Shown: in pieces, positions 1 to 13,624 of the stretch
Layout of the letters: every line of letters starts with the position of its first letter
Position numbering within the stretch: the first letter of the stretch is position 1
DNA from: Epiperipatus broadwayi
Lineage: Eukaryota; Onychophora; Udeonychophora; Euonychophora; Peripatidae
Direction: 5' to 3'
Assembly: GCA_028023455.1 (NCBI GenBank)
Contig: JAQFVV010006544.1
Coordinates: forward strand, 558,001-622,000
DNA: 64,000 nucleotides
Position numbers and translations under genes: made by a program
Notes under the pieces: model-generated
What the model saw: only the letters and a program-made list of their open reading frames with translations
The model's database searches: none
What the model was told of the DNA's origin: nothing

Positions 1-983
1 CTCAATCTACTCATAATACTAGCTAAATTATTTAATATTATCAATAATGAGAGAGCTATGCTCGATCTCCAACCCTCAAGGTAGGACTAGCTTCTCATAC
101 CTTGGAACACACAATGGTCATATAGTAAATATCATTTATTCTAGAGATGTCTTAGTTTTACACTCTCATTAAATATAATAGACCTTGATGTGTAAAACTG
201 ATAAATAACAATAATGATCAAATATGACTGAATAAAATATTTAGCCCTGCGTGTCTTATTTGATTGGTCGAAATATTGTTTTCTTTTTTTAATGATGTAA
301 AAATTATAAGCATGACATCAACCGAAATAAGGGCATTTGGTACATCTGGAACGTAGCTTTCTAATGATGTCTTTAAAAAAAATCCAATGAAATTTGAATT
401 TTTTATTAATTTTTTTCGTAGCAGGCGTATTTTGTTTTATTTTTTTGTTTGATCAATTTTCTAATTTCCATGAAGCAATAAAGACAGAAAACTTTTATCG
501 GCCTCATGAGTTTAAAAAAACGGATTAAAAATATGCAGATCATTCACAAACAAGGCCTTCCATGGAGTCTAAACGTAATTGCAGAATATCAGGCTCTTAA
601 GTATACATTTTTAATTTTTTTAATACTTTAATTTTTTTTTTAATTATTTGAAAAATGATTTAATTTTTATTTTGTGTGTTCTAATCCAAGTTTGAGGCAA
701 ACTTATCAATAATTTATTATTATGGTTATATGGTGTGTTTGTGTTTACTCTTGCGTGTTGTATAACAAGTAATGATTTGCAGAACTAATAATCAAATGTA
801 CAGAAAGATAGCATATGCAGGAAAAGAATCAAATTCTGATTCTTGCCTATGCCTTGATACTCATGCTGTGGAGTCATTAGTTTTGCCATGTCTTTCATCA
901 CATTATTTTCAAGTCTATAGCTAACAAGTGGACTATATGCAAATAAATTATATTTATGTGATACAATAAATATAACAAGATAA

Positions 984-1098
984 CATCACTGGTGTGCATG
1001 AAGAATATAAACGTCACTAGTGTGCATAAAGAATATAAATATTACTGGTGTGCATAAAAGAATATAAACATCACTGATGTACACACAAAAAATATAAA
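984..1098. repeat. 28-30 bp minisatellite, four units
   Basis: Four adjacent units of 28, 28, 29 and 30 bp start at about 984, 1012, 1040 and 1069. Each follows the pattern catcactggtgtgcat, then aaagaatataaa. The units differ at a few positions, and the last one is the most diverged. Confidence 0.9.
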
Positions 1099-3532
1099 AT
1101 GAAGAGATGAAACTCATTTTATCAGTGATACAGACAGTAGCCTACAATTTCTAGTTTTAGATAGATAAGAAGTCAATCACTATGATGACAAATGCATATC
1201 TATCTTCTAGAAATGATTTGTTTTGTATCTTTTATTAGGATGAATCTTTTTCTTATAGATGCCTTTGAGATTTGGTAACTTTTGGGGTACAAGATAAAAA
1301 TGAAGAATTCTTATGTGAATACTTTTGGAGATTCTGAAGCTATGGATTATCTCAAGTAAAACATTATATATGGTTTGAAAGATAATTTTGTAAGGGATAC
1401 AAAGAAATTATCACTGAAGATGTAATTTAAACTTAGTTAATGGTGAATTAGAAATTATGAACAAACAATAAAGTAATAATTATGTCGGATGTTGAAATTT
1501 CTTTTTTTTTCTTATTTTTTAAATGGTAACCACTATTTGTCTTAGCCTTATTGTTTTCCTTAATTTTTCTAGTTTCTATCAATGTAAAGTTTTTTGCTCT
1601 AACGTTATTAAAACTGAAGTTATTGTGAAAATTGTGTCTCAGGTCAGTTTTTTTAAAAAATTCATTATTGCGCCTGGAGAATCAAGCAGTTAAAATGAAA
1701 TAAAGCAAAAAAAAAAAAAAAATTATACTCAACTTCTTAATCAGCAAAGTTCATAGTCCATCATCAAGTAATCCAATACATCACAATGATCTCCGCACAC
1801 AGTTAATACAATATGAATAATTGCATTGACAGGTTTTCTGCACACACCCATAATCAACGTCAACACATGAAAATGAATGAATGGCCATTATTTTGCAAAC
1901 TGTTTTTAAACATATATAAAACAAATTAGTTCATATTTTTTCACATTACATTAATCCAATTGGTTTTAAGATGTCATATCACTCTATTTATCACTTCATA
2001 ATGATTTTTTAATTCATGCAGTTTTCTCAACACTATTCATAATTAGTTTTCAATATTTTTCTTAAATTGCACAGAATTCTCACATATTTATCACTACAGT
2101 ATACAATAACTTTGATGAATAACAATTTGAATACACAATATTACTTTTTTAATTATTTTACGTAGCAGTTAAAATAAAACTTTATAATTTCAGGTATATT
2201 CAGTATTTCTTATGTACTGTCATGTATAGAAAATAATGTTAATCTTTTAACGCTCTCATAGACATAATGTTACATTGATAATCCTTCAGCTTAAGAATAT
2301 TAATTCATGACTAAGTTTCAATCACTTTATTCATTAAATTTTCATTTTCCATGCAACACATTATTTATTATTCTAATAAATTTATCATTCAGTAAAACAG
2401 TTTCTCTTTCATTGTTAGTTGTCCTTTAAGAATTTCTTTGGTTATAAATGATAATAAACATTTAACAGTTTGAGAGTCATCTTTTATAAATAGATAAGGA
2501 TCAAAATTACAGCTAGCACTAAGTTTTAAATCTTTTTTTTTTCTTCCAAACTAGGCATCTAAACAATTTGTATTGAATAACAGTTCTAGATAAATTGGAT
2601 ATTTTAAGAATCCAAGCTTAGGCAGCAGAGGATTCATTCCAGACGTATCATCAATTTACATATTGCTAATAAATTTTTTATCATTGGATCCAAATATTTT
2701 GATTAATGTCAGGATGAGAACTGAGTGACTGATATTAAAAATTAATTAGATAGACATTTTAATTTTAAAAAAATATATTAAAATTTTATGCTTCTTGAAT
2801 TTCAAACTTTAAGATTGTTTACAATTTTATTTAATTTACATCCTTCTAGTGCACATTCAATACCAGCTTTTCGCCTACAATTCCCTCTTCACTATTCAAT
2901 TCCCCTAAACATGTGTGTGTATGTCTTTATATAACATCCTATTGTCAATCACTTTGTTGAACAAGAAACATACTTCCTCTTACTTGCTCTTCCTTTGAAT
3001 CGATATTTTATTGGGTTTTAATTGTCTCACATTAATTATTCACAAATAACCAGACACGTGATATTTTGAAATCCCCAAAATTTTAAGCTATATAATTGAA
3101 ATGTAATAATAAAAAAAATGACAAAATGAAACTAATAATACATATTAAATAAATGATTTACACTTAATTATAAAATTTATGAATGGATAATATTAGAAAT
3201 TTCTTTAATTTTGACTAAAAAAAGTTTAACCAAATAAAATGCTTTCAAATAAAAATTTAACACTTTTCCCAATAAATAAAATTTTACATGTATTCTTGTA
3301 AACAAACTCACACACACACTTAAAAATCACTCTCTTCTAACTATTAAATTGACAGTACTTTTAAACAGCAATAAACATATTTGATTGTTTCTAATTTAAA
3401 CTAATTTAATATACTTTCTGTTTCAAACCTAATAATCCCATTTAATAAATTGTCTGATTAATTTTTAGAACTGATTTTAAATTAAATGCTCTATTAAACT
3501 TACAATAACTATTTCTTAAAATTTTAACACAT

Positions 3533-3583
3533 TACTTAATTTAGTTAATATTTGCTAAATACTTAATTTAGTTAATATTTGCT
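3533..3583. repeat. 27-bp tandem duplication
   Basis: The 24-bp block beginning acttaatttagttaatattt occurs twice, at 3533-3556 and 3560-3583, separated by three bases. It looks like a local replication-slippage duplication. Confidence 0.85.
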
Positions 3584-6500
3584 ACTTACTTTAGCACTCA
3601 ATCTTTTAAATTTAGATCACTAATCTCAACACAATCAGCCATATTTAGATTTACTGATTAATATAGGCTTTAAACTATATTTAAATATTTCATTAAAACT
3701 ATGAATTTAATTCTGATATTATATATTCTTAACATAAATATTTTGATTATTAGTTAATTAAAGTTATATAAACTAAGGTCATTTACAGATATGTTTAATT
3801 TACTAAATCTAAGAAAAAAATTTTTTTTCTTATTAGTTAATGGTACATTCACAATTAAAACAGCTAGCTCTCTTTGGCTAAGCCAAAGATCACAATATAT
3901 AGATCATTTAATGTAAAAATATGAAACTGATATTTATAAACATTTTAATAATAATATATATAACAGCATTATCTAATTCTGAAATATTTGTTTACCAATC
4001 TAATTCTTGTAAAAATAATGCTAAATATTAATTACTTTTTCTATTAAACTTAATAAAAAAAAAATTTTTTTTTTTTTGGAGATTTAGGATAATGCAGTAA
4101 ACACCATTACACTAGATTGACATTAATTGTAGGCTTTGAAATATATACATTTTTAGACAAACAAATTAAAATTCAGAAAACAATAGAAGTTAATTAACAT
4201 GATGTAAAAATTTTGAATAAACCTTTCTATTCATTGTTATTCATATATAGATGGTATAATGATATTAATAATAGCAATTAAGTATTGTTACTTATTAAAC
4301 AGCATTTTTATAATCATTTTAATAAGTTAAACTAGATTACTACAGCCATCTTATATATATATATATGCCTTTCGATAATTTTACTTAGTGTTTTTAACCA
4401 TTATTGATCCACTACAAAATAAAATCTTTTTGAATTCATTCTATTCATACCATTTTTTCTTTTTACATGCATTTTTTTTTTTAAATAGTTATTAATTTTG
4501 GCATGACAGGTATGTAGATTGCTGCATCCACTTAGTTTGAATATGTTTCTATAATAATTCACAAAACAGATTGCCAAATGGTTATTTTCCAGGAAACTTG
4601 TAAATAATGCCCAATTTGTTATATCAGTGTTAATCTATTGGTCAGACAAAAAATGAAATATCTTTTTTTCTGACTAATAGTTTGATATTTATATAAAATA
4701 GTGGAATTAAAAGTTTATTAAAAAATAATTATTTGGGAATCTAACTTGTGGATTTTAATAGTAGTGTATTTGAATTTAGTTTGCATTAATTCACAAAATT
4801 TCCACATCACTCCAGCAAACTTAAACTTTCGTCTTAAATGTAACTTTTTTTTAAACATTTTATTTAATGCTATTTTATTCTTTTGACGATGTTAATGATA
4901 TCTGTTTATATTTTGCCTTTGATCCATTTTTTGATAATCTTTATTAATGTTTTTATACTTCATTGTATAGTTTTTACCCTATACTGCACTTATTTTAAAT
5001 GTCTAAGTTTCCGATCTGTAAGTAAACACTGACAGAATTTTTTTTTTTTTTTATTTTCAGGCTCATTCTAACAAAAATTCTATACCCAAATTAATGTAGT
5101 AATTAATTTTGTGCATTAGATTGAGGCTTTTTTTTTAAAAAAAAATCTTTTGTGTATTCTCTTAGTTTTTTAATATTTGTCTTTAGATTTACTTTTTTGG
5201 TATCATCTGATACCTCATCACATTTTCTGAAACTTTCAAGTATTTGGAAAAAAGACAGTGCCATCTACAAAACCCAGTAATTTAATGCCCATTTCTTTTT
5301 TATTCTTCTTATTTTCTATTTTAAACTATAATTTACTTATCAGAAAACTACTTTAAATTATTTTTAAAGTTACTTAGCCTATTAATTTTCAAAGCATCTG
5401 GCACGTTGGTTCTCTGATTAATGATTTTACTTAAGTGAATATGTAATCATTTTTAATACACTTCTTATTTCTTAAAAATTTAAGTAAATATTAAATAATT
5501 TAATATCCACATTTATATGACTATTTAAATGTAAAAGTTTGTTTGGGATTATAATTCAACAAATATTACACCAATCGTGAAGAATCTTGCATGATTTTCT
5601 TTATTTGTATAGAATTTTACTAGCATATAAATTTTTGCTTTAGTTGTATTTGAAAAAAATTGTAATTTGCAATATTAAAATGAATGGAAAATATATAATT
5701 GTTTTCCAATGATATCATAAAAAACCAAAAGTGGGCAATACTGATTCAAAGATTACAGAGTTGGAAAAAAGCAAGGTAAAATTTGATCTTGTAAATATAT
5801 TTTAAATTAATTGGGTTTATAACACATTTAATTTCTCATTTGAATAATAACAGTTTAGATTAGTTATAATTAATTTGATAAACTTTTAGGATTTCAGTGT
5901 TAATATATATGTAGTACATGTTAAAGTAAAAATTAAAATGGAACCGATACAACAAGAAAAATACTGAATTTGATAAACTTTTACCATTTCACTTTAAATA
6001 TATTCTCACATGATAAAGTAAAATGTGGCTTGCACATAAATGAAGAGATATTAGTTTTTGATAGTCCAGATAAAATTGTATTGAATAAATATATTTTAAA
6101 TTATTTAAACTTCATTTGGACCACATATTTAATTTCTAGCTTGCATGTATTGTGATGCCAATAAAATGTTATAGCCATTTTAAAAATTAACACATGAGAA
6201 ATATAAGTTACAGTTAATTGTATTTAATAAAAGTTATATTTTTTGTAATACTGTTGTTAATAATTATTTCATGTAAATATATTTGAATTATCAAATTTTC
6301 TACTAATGCAGAGGGATAGTTAGAGAAATGGAGAGTATTAGTGAGTAAAAAATTTATTTTGTATTCAATACATCGAAAAAATAATAATAATAATACATAC
6401 ATAAATATTTTAATTATCAAACTTCTACTAATGTAAGAATACAGCCAAAGTTTGAAAGTGGAATATGTAAATATATTTTAATTATTAAACTTTCTAATAA

Positions 6501-6671
6501 CAGCAATGGGGCAGCTAGAAAAATGAAGAGAATTAGTGAGGGAAATTTATATAATAAAACATTAAAAAATATTTATTGCTCAGAATATATCCTTATATAT
6601 AAAATTAGAAATATATTGTAGTAATGAACTGCATTATAATCTTTATTTATTTATTTAGTATTCTATTAACA

Positions 6672-6965
6672 TGTGCAAAACCATGGATCGGCTTTGCTTG
6701 CATTAATAAAATAAAAACAATTTAATGTTGTTGAGAATTAAAATATATGTAAAGAATATTTACATGAAATAATACAAGTTATCAACAGCAGTTAAAAATT
6801 ACCTACAACAATGTTTATAAAAAATGTGCCACAGTAGTTATCTTTACGTGCTGTTGATAATTTGTGTATTATTATTTCATGTAAATATTATTTAAATATA
6901 TTTTAATTATCAACTAGATTACATTATTTTAATCTAACAATGTAAGCAAAGCTGTTGGTACAGCT
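6672..6965. mobile_element. Palindromic MITE-like element
   Basis: The outer ends are imperfect inverted repeats: ggctttgcttgcatt near 6691 and aatgtaagcaaagc near 6939. Inside, a stronger inverted pair occupies 6755-6790 and 6849-6889, with the core atttacatgaaataatacaa and its complement. There is no coding sequence. Degenerate copies of the right half lie just upstream at about 6250-6560, where 'ttaattatcaaacttctactaat' type sequence recurs, so the locus seems to be a small cluster of one family. The superfamily is unknown. Confidence 0.6.
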
Positions 6966-7060
6966 AGTTATTCAATATATTCTACATATTTTAGGTTTAA
7001 TTAAAGATATAAAAGCATTTAAAATTTTTTTTTGTTACTGTCCCATTAAATTGTATGGTA

Positions 7061-8252
7061 CTTGAGTATTGAAGCTGCAACACAGAGTATGTATTAGACC
7101 TATTGCGCCTGTTCACATTCATATCAATCCGCTGATAACTTTGTAATCTGACCAAAATAACATGTACACGGATCTTGTACGTGGTATTTTGACAAGAATT
7201 ACAAAGTTATTGGGAAGTTTATATAAATGTTAACAGGTACAGTAGGTCTAATACATGCTCCGTGTTGCAGGACTAAAAATAAGTAAAAGTAAAAAAATAG
7301 TAAAACTTACAACATTAACAAACAACTTTTAAGAACGACGTTTAAAATAAAATTTTACCATTAACAAGTTTCATCACATGATCACTATTTCTAAAAAAAA
7401 AAAAAAATGTGACTCACAAACATGTACAACTTTCAGCATTAACAAAAAAAAAAAAAAAGTGACTTAAAAAAAAGATGGGACTTTAAAAAACTAGCAACTT
7501 TTAAGAATGACATTTAAAATAAAAAATAAAATGTGATATTACAATAATGGTACCATTAATCAAAAAAGTAGTTAATTTAAATATATACCAAACAAATAGT
7601 AAATGATTTTGATTTTTAAGTAATTTGGATAAAAATACATTAACTATATTCCTACGACACTGACCATGTAATATATAGCAGGAATTAATGCGTTAGATGT
7701 GCAATAAAAATTTTCGCTCCTAAAATGAAACCATGTGATTGCAAAGTATACTGGGATTTTCATAAAACTGCTAATAAATGTCTTTTTTTTTAATATAAAG
7801 AAATTAAACCAAAAACTACAAAAAAAAAAGCTGTCTTACTGTCCCTCATTGGATCTTGGTCCTGTCTTCGATTTTCATAATAAAACATTCGTCTGTTTCT
7901 CTACATAAGCCACCAAACATCCACGTTCCCTTGCTAATGCCGATTGTAGTGATGCAAACTCGGACATTACATCACCATTGCTTGTCACTGCGGCAGAATG
8001 CCTTGTTGGAAATAGAGCACTACATCCATTTCAGTACTTGGTAATTTCCAAAACGAAAAATAAGTGAAAATGTCAAACTATTAAAAAAAAAAAACATCGC
8101 GTTGGGAAAAAAAAATCTTGTTGCTAAAAAAGTTTTTGCGTATACTCGCAGGGATTATTTTCTTTCAATTTGCCGTCATCGCGACATTACACATTAATTG
8201 TGGGTGTGAAAAGGCTTTCTATCTTCCCTATGTTGCAGCTTTAATACTCAAG
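7061..8252. mobile_element. TIR DNA transposon, non-autonomous
   Basis: The termini are inverted repeats of about 22 bp: CTTGAGTATTGAAGCTGCAA on the left and the complement of CTTGAGTATTAAAGCTGCAA on the right, with one mismatch. Each end abuts a TA dinucleotide (7059-7060 and 8253-8254), consistent with the TA target duplication of Tc1/mariner-like and related elements. No transposase could be read. The 62-codon open frame at 7856-8044 has no recognisable motif. The left end carries an unusually long internal palindrome, listed separately. Confidence 0.75.
7076..7272. repeat. Long palindrome at the transposon's left end
   Basis: Two arms of roughly 93-100 bp are inverted copies of one another. 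'gtattagacctattgcgcctg' on the left answers 'caggtacagtaggtctaatac' on the right, and 'ataactttgtaat' answers 'attacaaagttat'. The centre lies at about 7169 in tgtacacggatcttgtac. The transcript would fold into a long hairpin. Confidence 0.85.
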
Positions 8253-8269
8253 TATTGTAATATTTATTA

Positions 8270-9060
8270 TAATTCGTTCTAACACCCCATTCATGTTGTA
8301 TACAACAACAGCTCACTTTTTTTTTTTAAGCTTTGACTACAAATATCTATTATTTGCTGCATTTTTAATTCTACAATTCTTTTCAACATGAACATTATAA
8401 TATAAAAAAAATTTATAAACCAATAGTAATAATAATAAATTAAGAGATTGTGTGTTAACTCATTAGCATTAACTTAAAACATAAATAACATAGAAGTTAC
8501 GTGACCATATCTTTCTGATGCAATACAGTAATGTCTATTAGAAACATTTTACCATTTTCTATTCATACATTGCCTTACTAAAAGATTACTTTTTAACATG
8601 GTTAATCATTTCAAAACCACAAACAACAATCGCTCAAATATGCTTTTCTTTCTTCATTACTATTTAATAAGTGATTCATTTTTAAAAATACAGACTCTTT
8701 GTAAACATGATTTTTTAATTCATTACATTTGTTAACTTTAATTTTATTGGTTATTAAGGAAAGTTAGAATTCTTTTAAATTATGCTTCAAAAACATTTTA
8801 TTAAATAAAGTATTGTACAACAAGCTTTTAGACGAAAAATGCCTGTATTTTTAACTTATTTAAAACAAAAAAAAAGCATTAAAATTATGTTAGAAAGCTT
8901 GGGAAACGTGATTGTTTGTAATAAATACTCATAAAATTTACTAAATTTATGAATTTTAATGTATTTTTTGTTGTTTACTTAAATTTTTTTGGGATAATAA
9001 TTGAAGTAATGTATTCTGATACAGCATATATCACAACCACACTGTAAATATTTATTAATA
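8270..9060. repeat. Diverged dispersed repeat, copy A
   Basis: This shares ordered landmarks with 9270-10170: ttaagctttgactacaaatat near its start and ctaaatttatgaattttaat at 8941-8960. The same landmarks, at lower similarity, recur at 40310-41230. There is no coding sequence. It looks like an old noncoding interspersed repeat; boundaries are approximate. Confidence 0.45.
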
Positions 9061-9269
9061 TATTCTGCTTTATTAAATAGAAATATTAAGTAATAATAAT
9101 ATTATAATTGTTATAATTTTAATTTATTAAACAATTTTATAATACTGAAAAAGTTAAACATTTATCAAAAAGTTTTCTTTTATTTTTACAATGCGGATCA
9201 GCTTAATTAGCAATTTTTTTTCTTTCTGCTTATATACATTGGTGGAGCTACAATACCGCTATATTTTGT

Positions 9270-10170
9270 TTCAAGCTTCCTTCATTTACATCCGACTTTG
9301 TATGGAATAGCTCATGTTTTGGTTATAAGCTTTGATTACAATATTTACTGTTTATTGAATTGCAAGTATACATTATTTTTCAGTATGCACATGTATATAA
9401 AAGACTATTTTTACCTACATAACATGCATATATAAATTAAGATTATAATATAAATAAAATTAAGAAATTATATTTAATGTAGTTATTAATAATAAACCGA
9501 GGGAGCACATTTATATAAATATTTACAATCTGTATGGTCACTCATTCACGATCATTCAAAAAATAATAAAAACTTAGTTTGCCATATTATTTTAATTTAG
9601 ATATAAAACTGAAAAAATAAAATGAATAGCCAAATGTCAAAGTTATGTTGCAATTAGATATGTTCTGAATGTTAGCTTTTTTTTTTCAATATCTTTTTTG
9701 CCTAAAGAAATGTTAATAGCAGTCTCATTATCAGCTGTTGTTTTAATGTTTTTTAGTCTGTTTTGGCTTCAGAATTTCTCCTACTTACCATTAATCGTTT
9801 TACATTCCAAGTTTGACTTTAAACTTTCTGACACAATAGTAAAAATGTTTGCACATTTTATGATTTGTCATTACTTTTGTTATTGCTTAAAAACAATACT
9901 TCACAAATTTTATTAAATTTCTTAACACTTTAGCTAGCTTTGTATACATAGTGAAGAATAAAATATATGTTTTTAGTTTAGCCCAAAGAAGCATTAATAA
10001 ATGTGATTGTACATGATATTCTGAAGCGGAAAAATGACTTAGCATATTGTAAAATTTATTTAATTTATGAATTTTAATATTTTTATTTCATTTTTTTTCG
10101 ATTGCATATAATTGAAATAGTATGTAATGATACAGTGTATATCATGGTTTCATTGTAATAATCAGAAGAT
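9270..10170. repeat. Diverged dispersed repeat, copy B
   Basis: Landmarks shared with the copies at 8270 and 40310 are gggagcacatttatat near 9500 and aatttatgaattttaatat at 10062-10080. The latter is followed at a similar distance by gatacagtgtatatca, which copy A has as gatacagcatatatca. Internal open frames such as 9698-9916 have no recognisable domain. Confidence 0.45.
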
Positions 10171-10193
10171 TTAGCATGTCTTTTTTTTTTTTT

Positions 10194-10249
10194 TAAATGC
10201 CAATTTAAAAAAATATTTTTTTAAATGCCAATTTAAAAAAATATTTTTT
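10194..10249. repeat. 28-bp tandem duplication
   Basis: The block aaatgccaatttaaaaaaat followed by a T run is present twice in direct contact. It is a local duplication within AT-rich DNA. Confidence 0.85.
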
Positions 10250-12589
10250 TAAAATCTTAATATTAAAGTTAGAGAACAATTAAAATCACACATTAAATTT
10301 CGATATAAAACTGAAATAGAATGAAACAACAGTTAGTATTATTTATGCTTACTACTTTGTAAGTAATCATTGAACTTCCTTTTTTTTTAAAAAATATATA
10401 TATTTTTTCAAATTTGTATATATATTAACAAATTGTATTCTTTTTTTAGATGAACAAGTATTCAAGATTAAATTTTAAAATGCTATATAATTAAATTATA
10501 ATTCTTGTTTAATTAAAATCTGATTGATCTTTTGTAAGTTTGTATGGATTTTAGAAAGCTTTTAGATTTTTAGCAACTGATTACTCCCATTGTAATTGTG
10601 CTGATGCAATTGATTTGTATTTTTCAGTTGTTGATATTTTCATTTTTTATCATAATATTCCAGTGCTTTAGGCTTTAGACATGTTTGTAGAATTTCATAT
10701 TTTTTTCATAGTCTATACATCTAGTGCAAAAGAACCCTCCCCCCCTTATTTAAAATGTTATTTTTTTATTAATTCAGTTTTTTTGTCAAAAGTTTTTTAT
10801 ATATAATTTGTGATAAGTAAATATTTATAACAGAAAGTAATCCCATATTTCTGTGGTTAGTATATTGCCTACCACGCCGATGACTTAGAGATAAATTTCA
10901 AACTGAATAATTTCAAAAAAGTTTTCAGAATGTAAACAGACAGGTTTAAGATTTTTTTTTTAGGTAATCGGAAAATAGATATTCAATGATTCTATCAGTG
11001 ATCTTTTTAAATGCTGTTTTATTTACATAGCAGGAAGAAATTTTAGCTCTGTAATTTCTAATATATTTTTAAATACCAATATCATTATTGCATTTGCTAT
11101 CATCATGTGAGTTGAATAACTAATTTTATTATTCTGATATTAATCTCCACAATGTTGTTTTTCCAGTTTTTATTTCCGTACTTACTTATCATTTCTTTGC
11201 TCTCTTCGCTGGGTGTTTTTGGTTAATTATCCATTTTCAGAAGCATCAAAGTATTTTGTTTGTTTTTCTCAAAATTATTTTATTGAGCATATATTACTTG
11301 TTAAGTTTAAAAAATATTAAGAAATCAAATATAAATTCGTGTTAACCTTAAAAAATAATATTTTTTTTTATAAATGCCATTGCCAACATTTAATGTATTA
11401 TTTTTTTTACATATGTTATAATATACAAACAGTTAACAAATTGCGGTGATTTTTTTTTTTATGTTTACGGTAGCAAACGTTCAAACTGTTGGTTAATTAT
11501 TTTTCCTAACGTTTTGCAAAAATGATTAAAATTTGGGAATCTACCAGTGACATAAAATGACAAAGTGAAATATTTTCAGTGTTGCAGAATAGTGCCTGCG
11601 CGAAAAATATGTACTAATGGTCATGATATGAAACTTTATGGGTGAATGGAGATAATGGTAGTGTAATCTCAAAATGTGTTTGTAGCGAGTATTCTTTTAT
11701 CATGTTTTTTATTTTGTTTATTACAGTTATATTAAATTTTATTTAATTACAAGTGTTTAGGATTTTGTATAATTTATTGTGTTTTGATAATCATCTTAAA
11801 AAAAAAAAAATTCAATGAAATATTTAATATGATATTTATCTTTAAAAAAACAAAACAGCCATATTATTTAAAATGTCATACCCCTAATAATGGATAATTA
11901 AACAAAAAAAATATCAGGCAAAGAGAGTGAAGTATGTATTCATTTTTTCATATGAATCACACAGACTGCCTTTATTCATTTACATTTGCAGTTGTTAATA
12001 ATCAAATGTAAGTTCATCCTTGAATGTTAAAGTCTAAAACTTAGAAATTCTCAGCACCATCAGTCTTCTTAAATGATGATTTTACATCTTAAGAGAATGG
12101 GGGTTTTAACTGTTGTAAGTAAAAAGAAATGTTCTCATACTTGTACATATTTACTTTAATTTTGTCTTGGAACTATTAAGTTTCTGAAAAGAAGGGCACA
12201 GTATTTTTTTTTAAACAAGTAAATTTTCTATATTGGTTGTATATGCTAGTAAGTAGTGTGACCATGTTGCTTAAATACAGAACAGATATTTGAAATTTGT
12301 CTGCTCTATTCTCTTATCCTTCAATGAAGAATCAAAAGATTTTCTTCCAATTTATAGTAAACTTATTATTTACATCCTATCCTAGATAGAGAACAACCAT
12401 TAGATGCCTCAACGCATATGAGTCCACATTCTCCTCTTGATATATTGACCTAATCTAAGAGCTAATATTTTAATCTGTACATTTTTTGCATTCAATGTAG
12501 CATTGATTAATTAATTTTATATATATAACGGGATAAAACAGATTTTAATTAAGTAGCTCACTGGGGGACAAAAATCTTTTTAATAATAC
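10250..12589. other. Gene-free AT-rich stretch
   Basis: Only homopolymer runs and AT-rich sequence are visible. No exon, RNA gene or bounded repeat could be supported. Confidence 0.5.
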
Positions 12590-13624
12590 CTATATTCATA
12601 TATTTTGTTAAGAGTAATTCCTCCTATATACACTTTAATGCAAAAAAATTTTTTATATAATTTCTTTATTTTCCTGACAGTTTCGACTGTCCTGCATTCT
12701 TTTTCAGAGCTACAATATTGAATGATAGAAACATATAACCATTACTTCGTATACATATAAAAATATACATACAAAACCTACATATACATGTATATACACA
12801 TATACAAAATCCATTTGTATATATATACATCCACACACACGTATAACCTACATATATATATATATACAAAAAGACATATCAAGTACACAATTTTTATATT
12901 ATTATTTTAAAAAACCTATTTTATTTTTAATTTTTTTAAAAACTAACCTTTATTACTTTATCAATTTTAATTTATTTTCTACTTTTTATCCTTTATCTTT
13001 TCTTCTATCTCATTTTTTTATCATCTTTTATTTTTATTTTAATACCTATAAATTTAACTTTAATCATTTTATTTTTATTTCTAATCTTATTCTTTATTAA
13101 TAATTTTTATTTTATTCTCTTTAATAATTCCCCTTTTCATTTTAACTTACTGTTCTTAATCTCCTCTACCCTTTAAAATAACTGACTGAAATCAAGTTTC
13201 TTATCATCTTTTTATATAGATTCCTTTAATACAACTCCCTCTATTATCAGCTTCCTTAACTTATAATTATATTTTGAAAATTTAATATTACAAACCTTTA
13301 TATATATACAAGTTTTTATCAATACCCACATATTAAATCTTTTATAATCCTATAAACTAATACTATTTTAAACTTTTATTTTATATTCAAACCTCTACTC
13401 ATACACCTATATAATCCCTATCCATACATATATATACTTATTTTTTATTACTAGTAATACTCCTATAAAAATAATATCCCCCCCCCTTCCAATCCATCCC
13501 TATTCAAATTTGGCTTTATTTTCTTAATTAATATTGTCAGAAAAATAAAGAAATTATGTTAAAAAATTTTTTGCATTAAAGTGTATATGAGGGGAGTTAT
13601 TGTAAGTAATATATATGATTATAT
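12590..13624. mobile_element. Element with long terminal inverted repeats
   Basis: Arms at about 12590-12680 and 13535-13624 are inverted copies. The left reads tatacactttaatgcaaaaa, and the right reads the complement, gcattaaagtgtatatgag. The inner arm ends are cctgacag on the left and ctgtcag-like on the right. The interior (12900-13500) is strongly pyrimidine-biased on the + strand and has no readable protein. On the minus strand the left arm contains ctctgaaaaagaatgcagga followed by cagtcgaaactgtcagg, which loosely resembles the CUGA...GAAAC layout of Penelope-associated hammerheads. It is too degenerate to call a ribozyme. Confidence 0.65.

Larger units (their letters stand above)
1..6671. 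other. Gene-free AT-rich DNA
   Basis: I see no convincing coding exon, RNA gene or complete transposon here. The stretch is dominated by A/T runs and short direct repeats, two of which are listed separately. Short open frames, such as the one at 5970-6155, have no recognisable domain and the composition of noncoding DNA. It lies upstream of the first visible ubiquilin exon on the same strand, so it may be upstream intron, but this is inference. Confidence 0.5.

Noticed and set aside
541-602. Exon-like stretch with tgcag before and gtatac after, open as IIHKQGLPWSLNVIAEYQAL
   Set aside because: One short open frame with possible splice sites, but it matches no part of ubiquilin or any family I know. 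Such stretches arise by chance.
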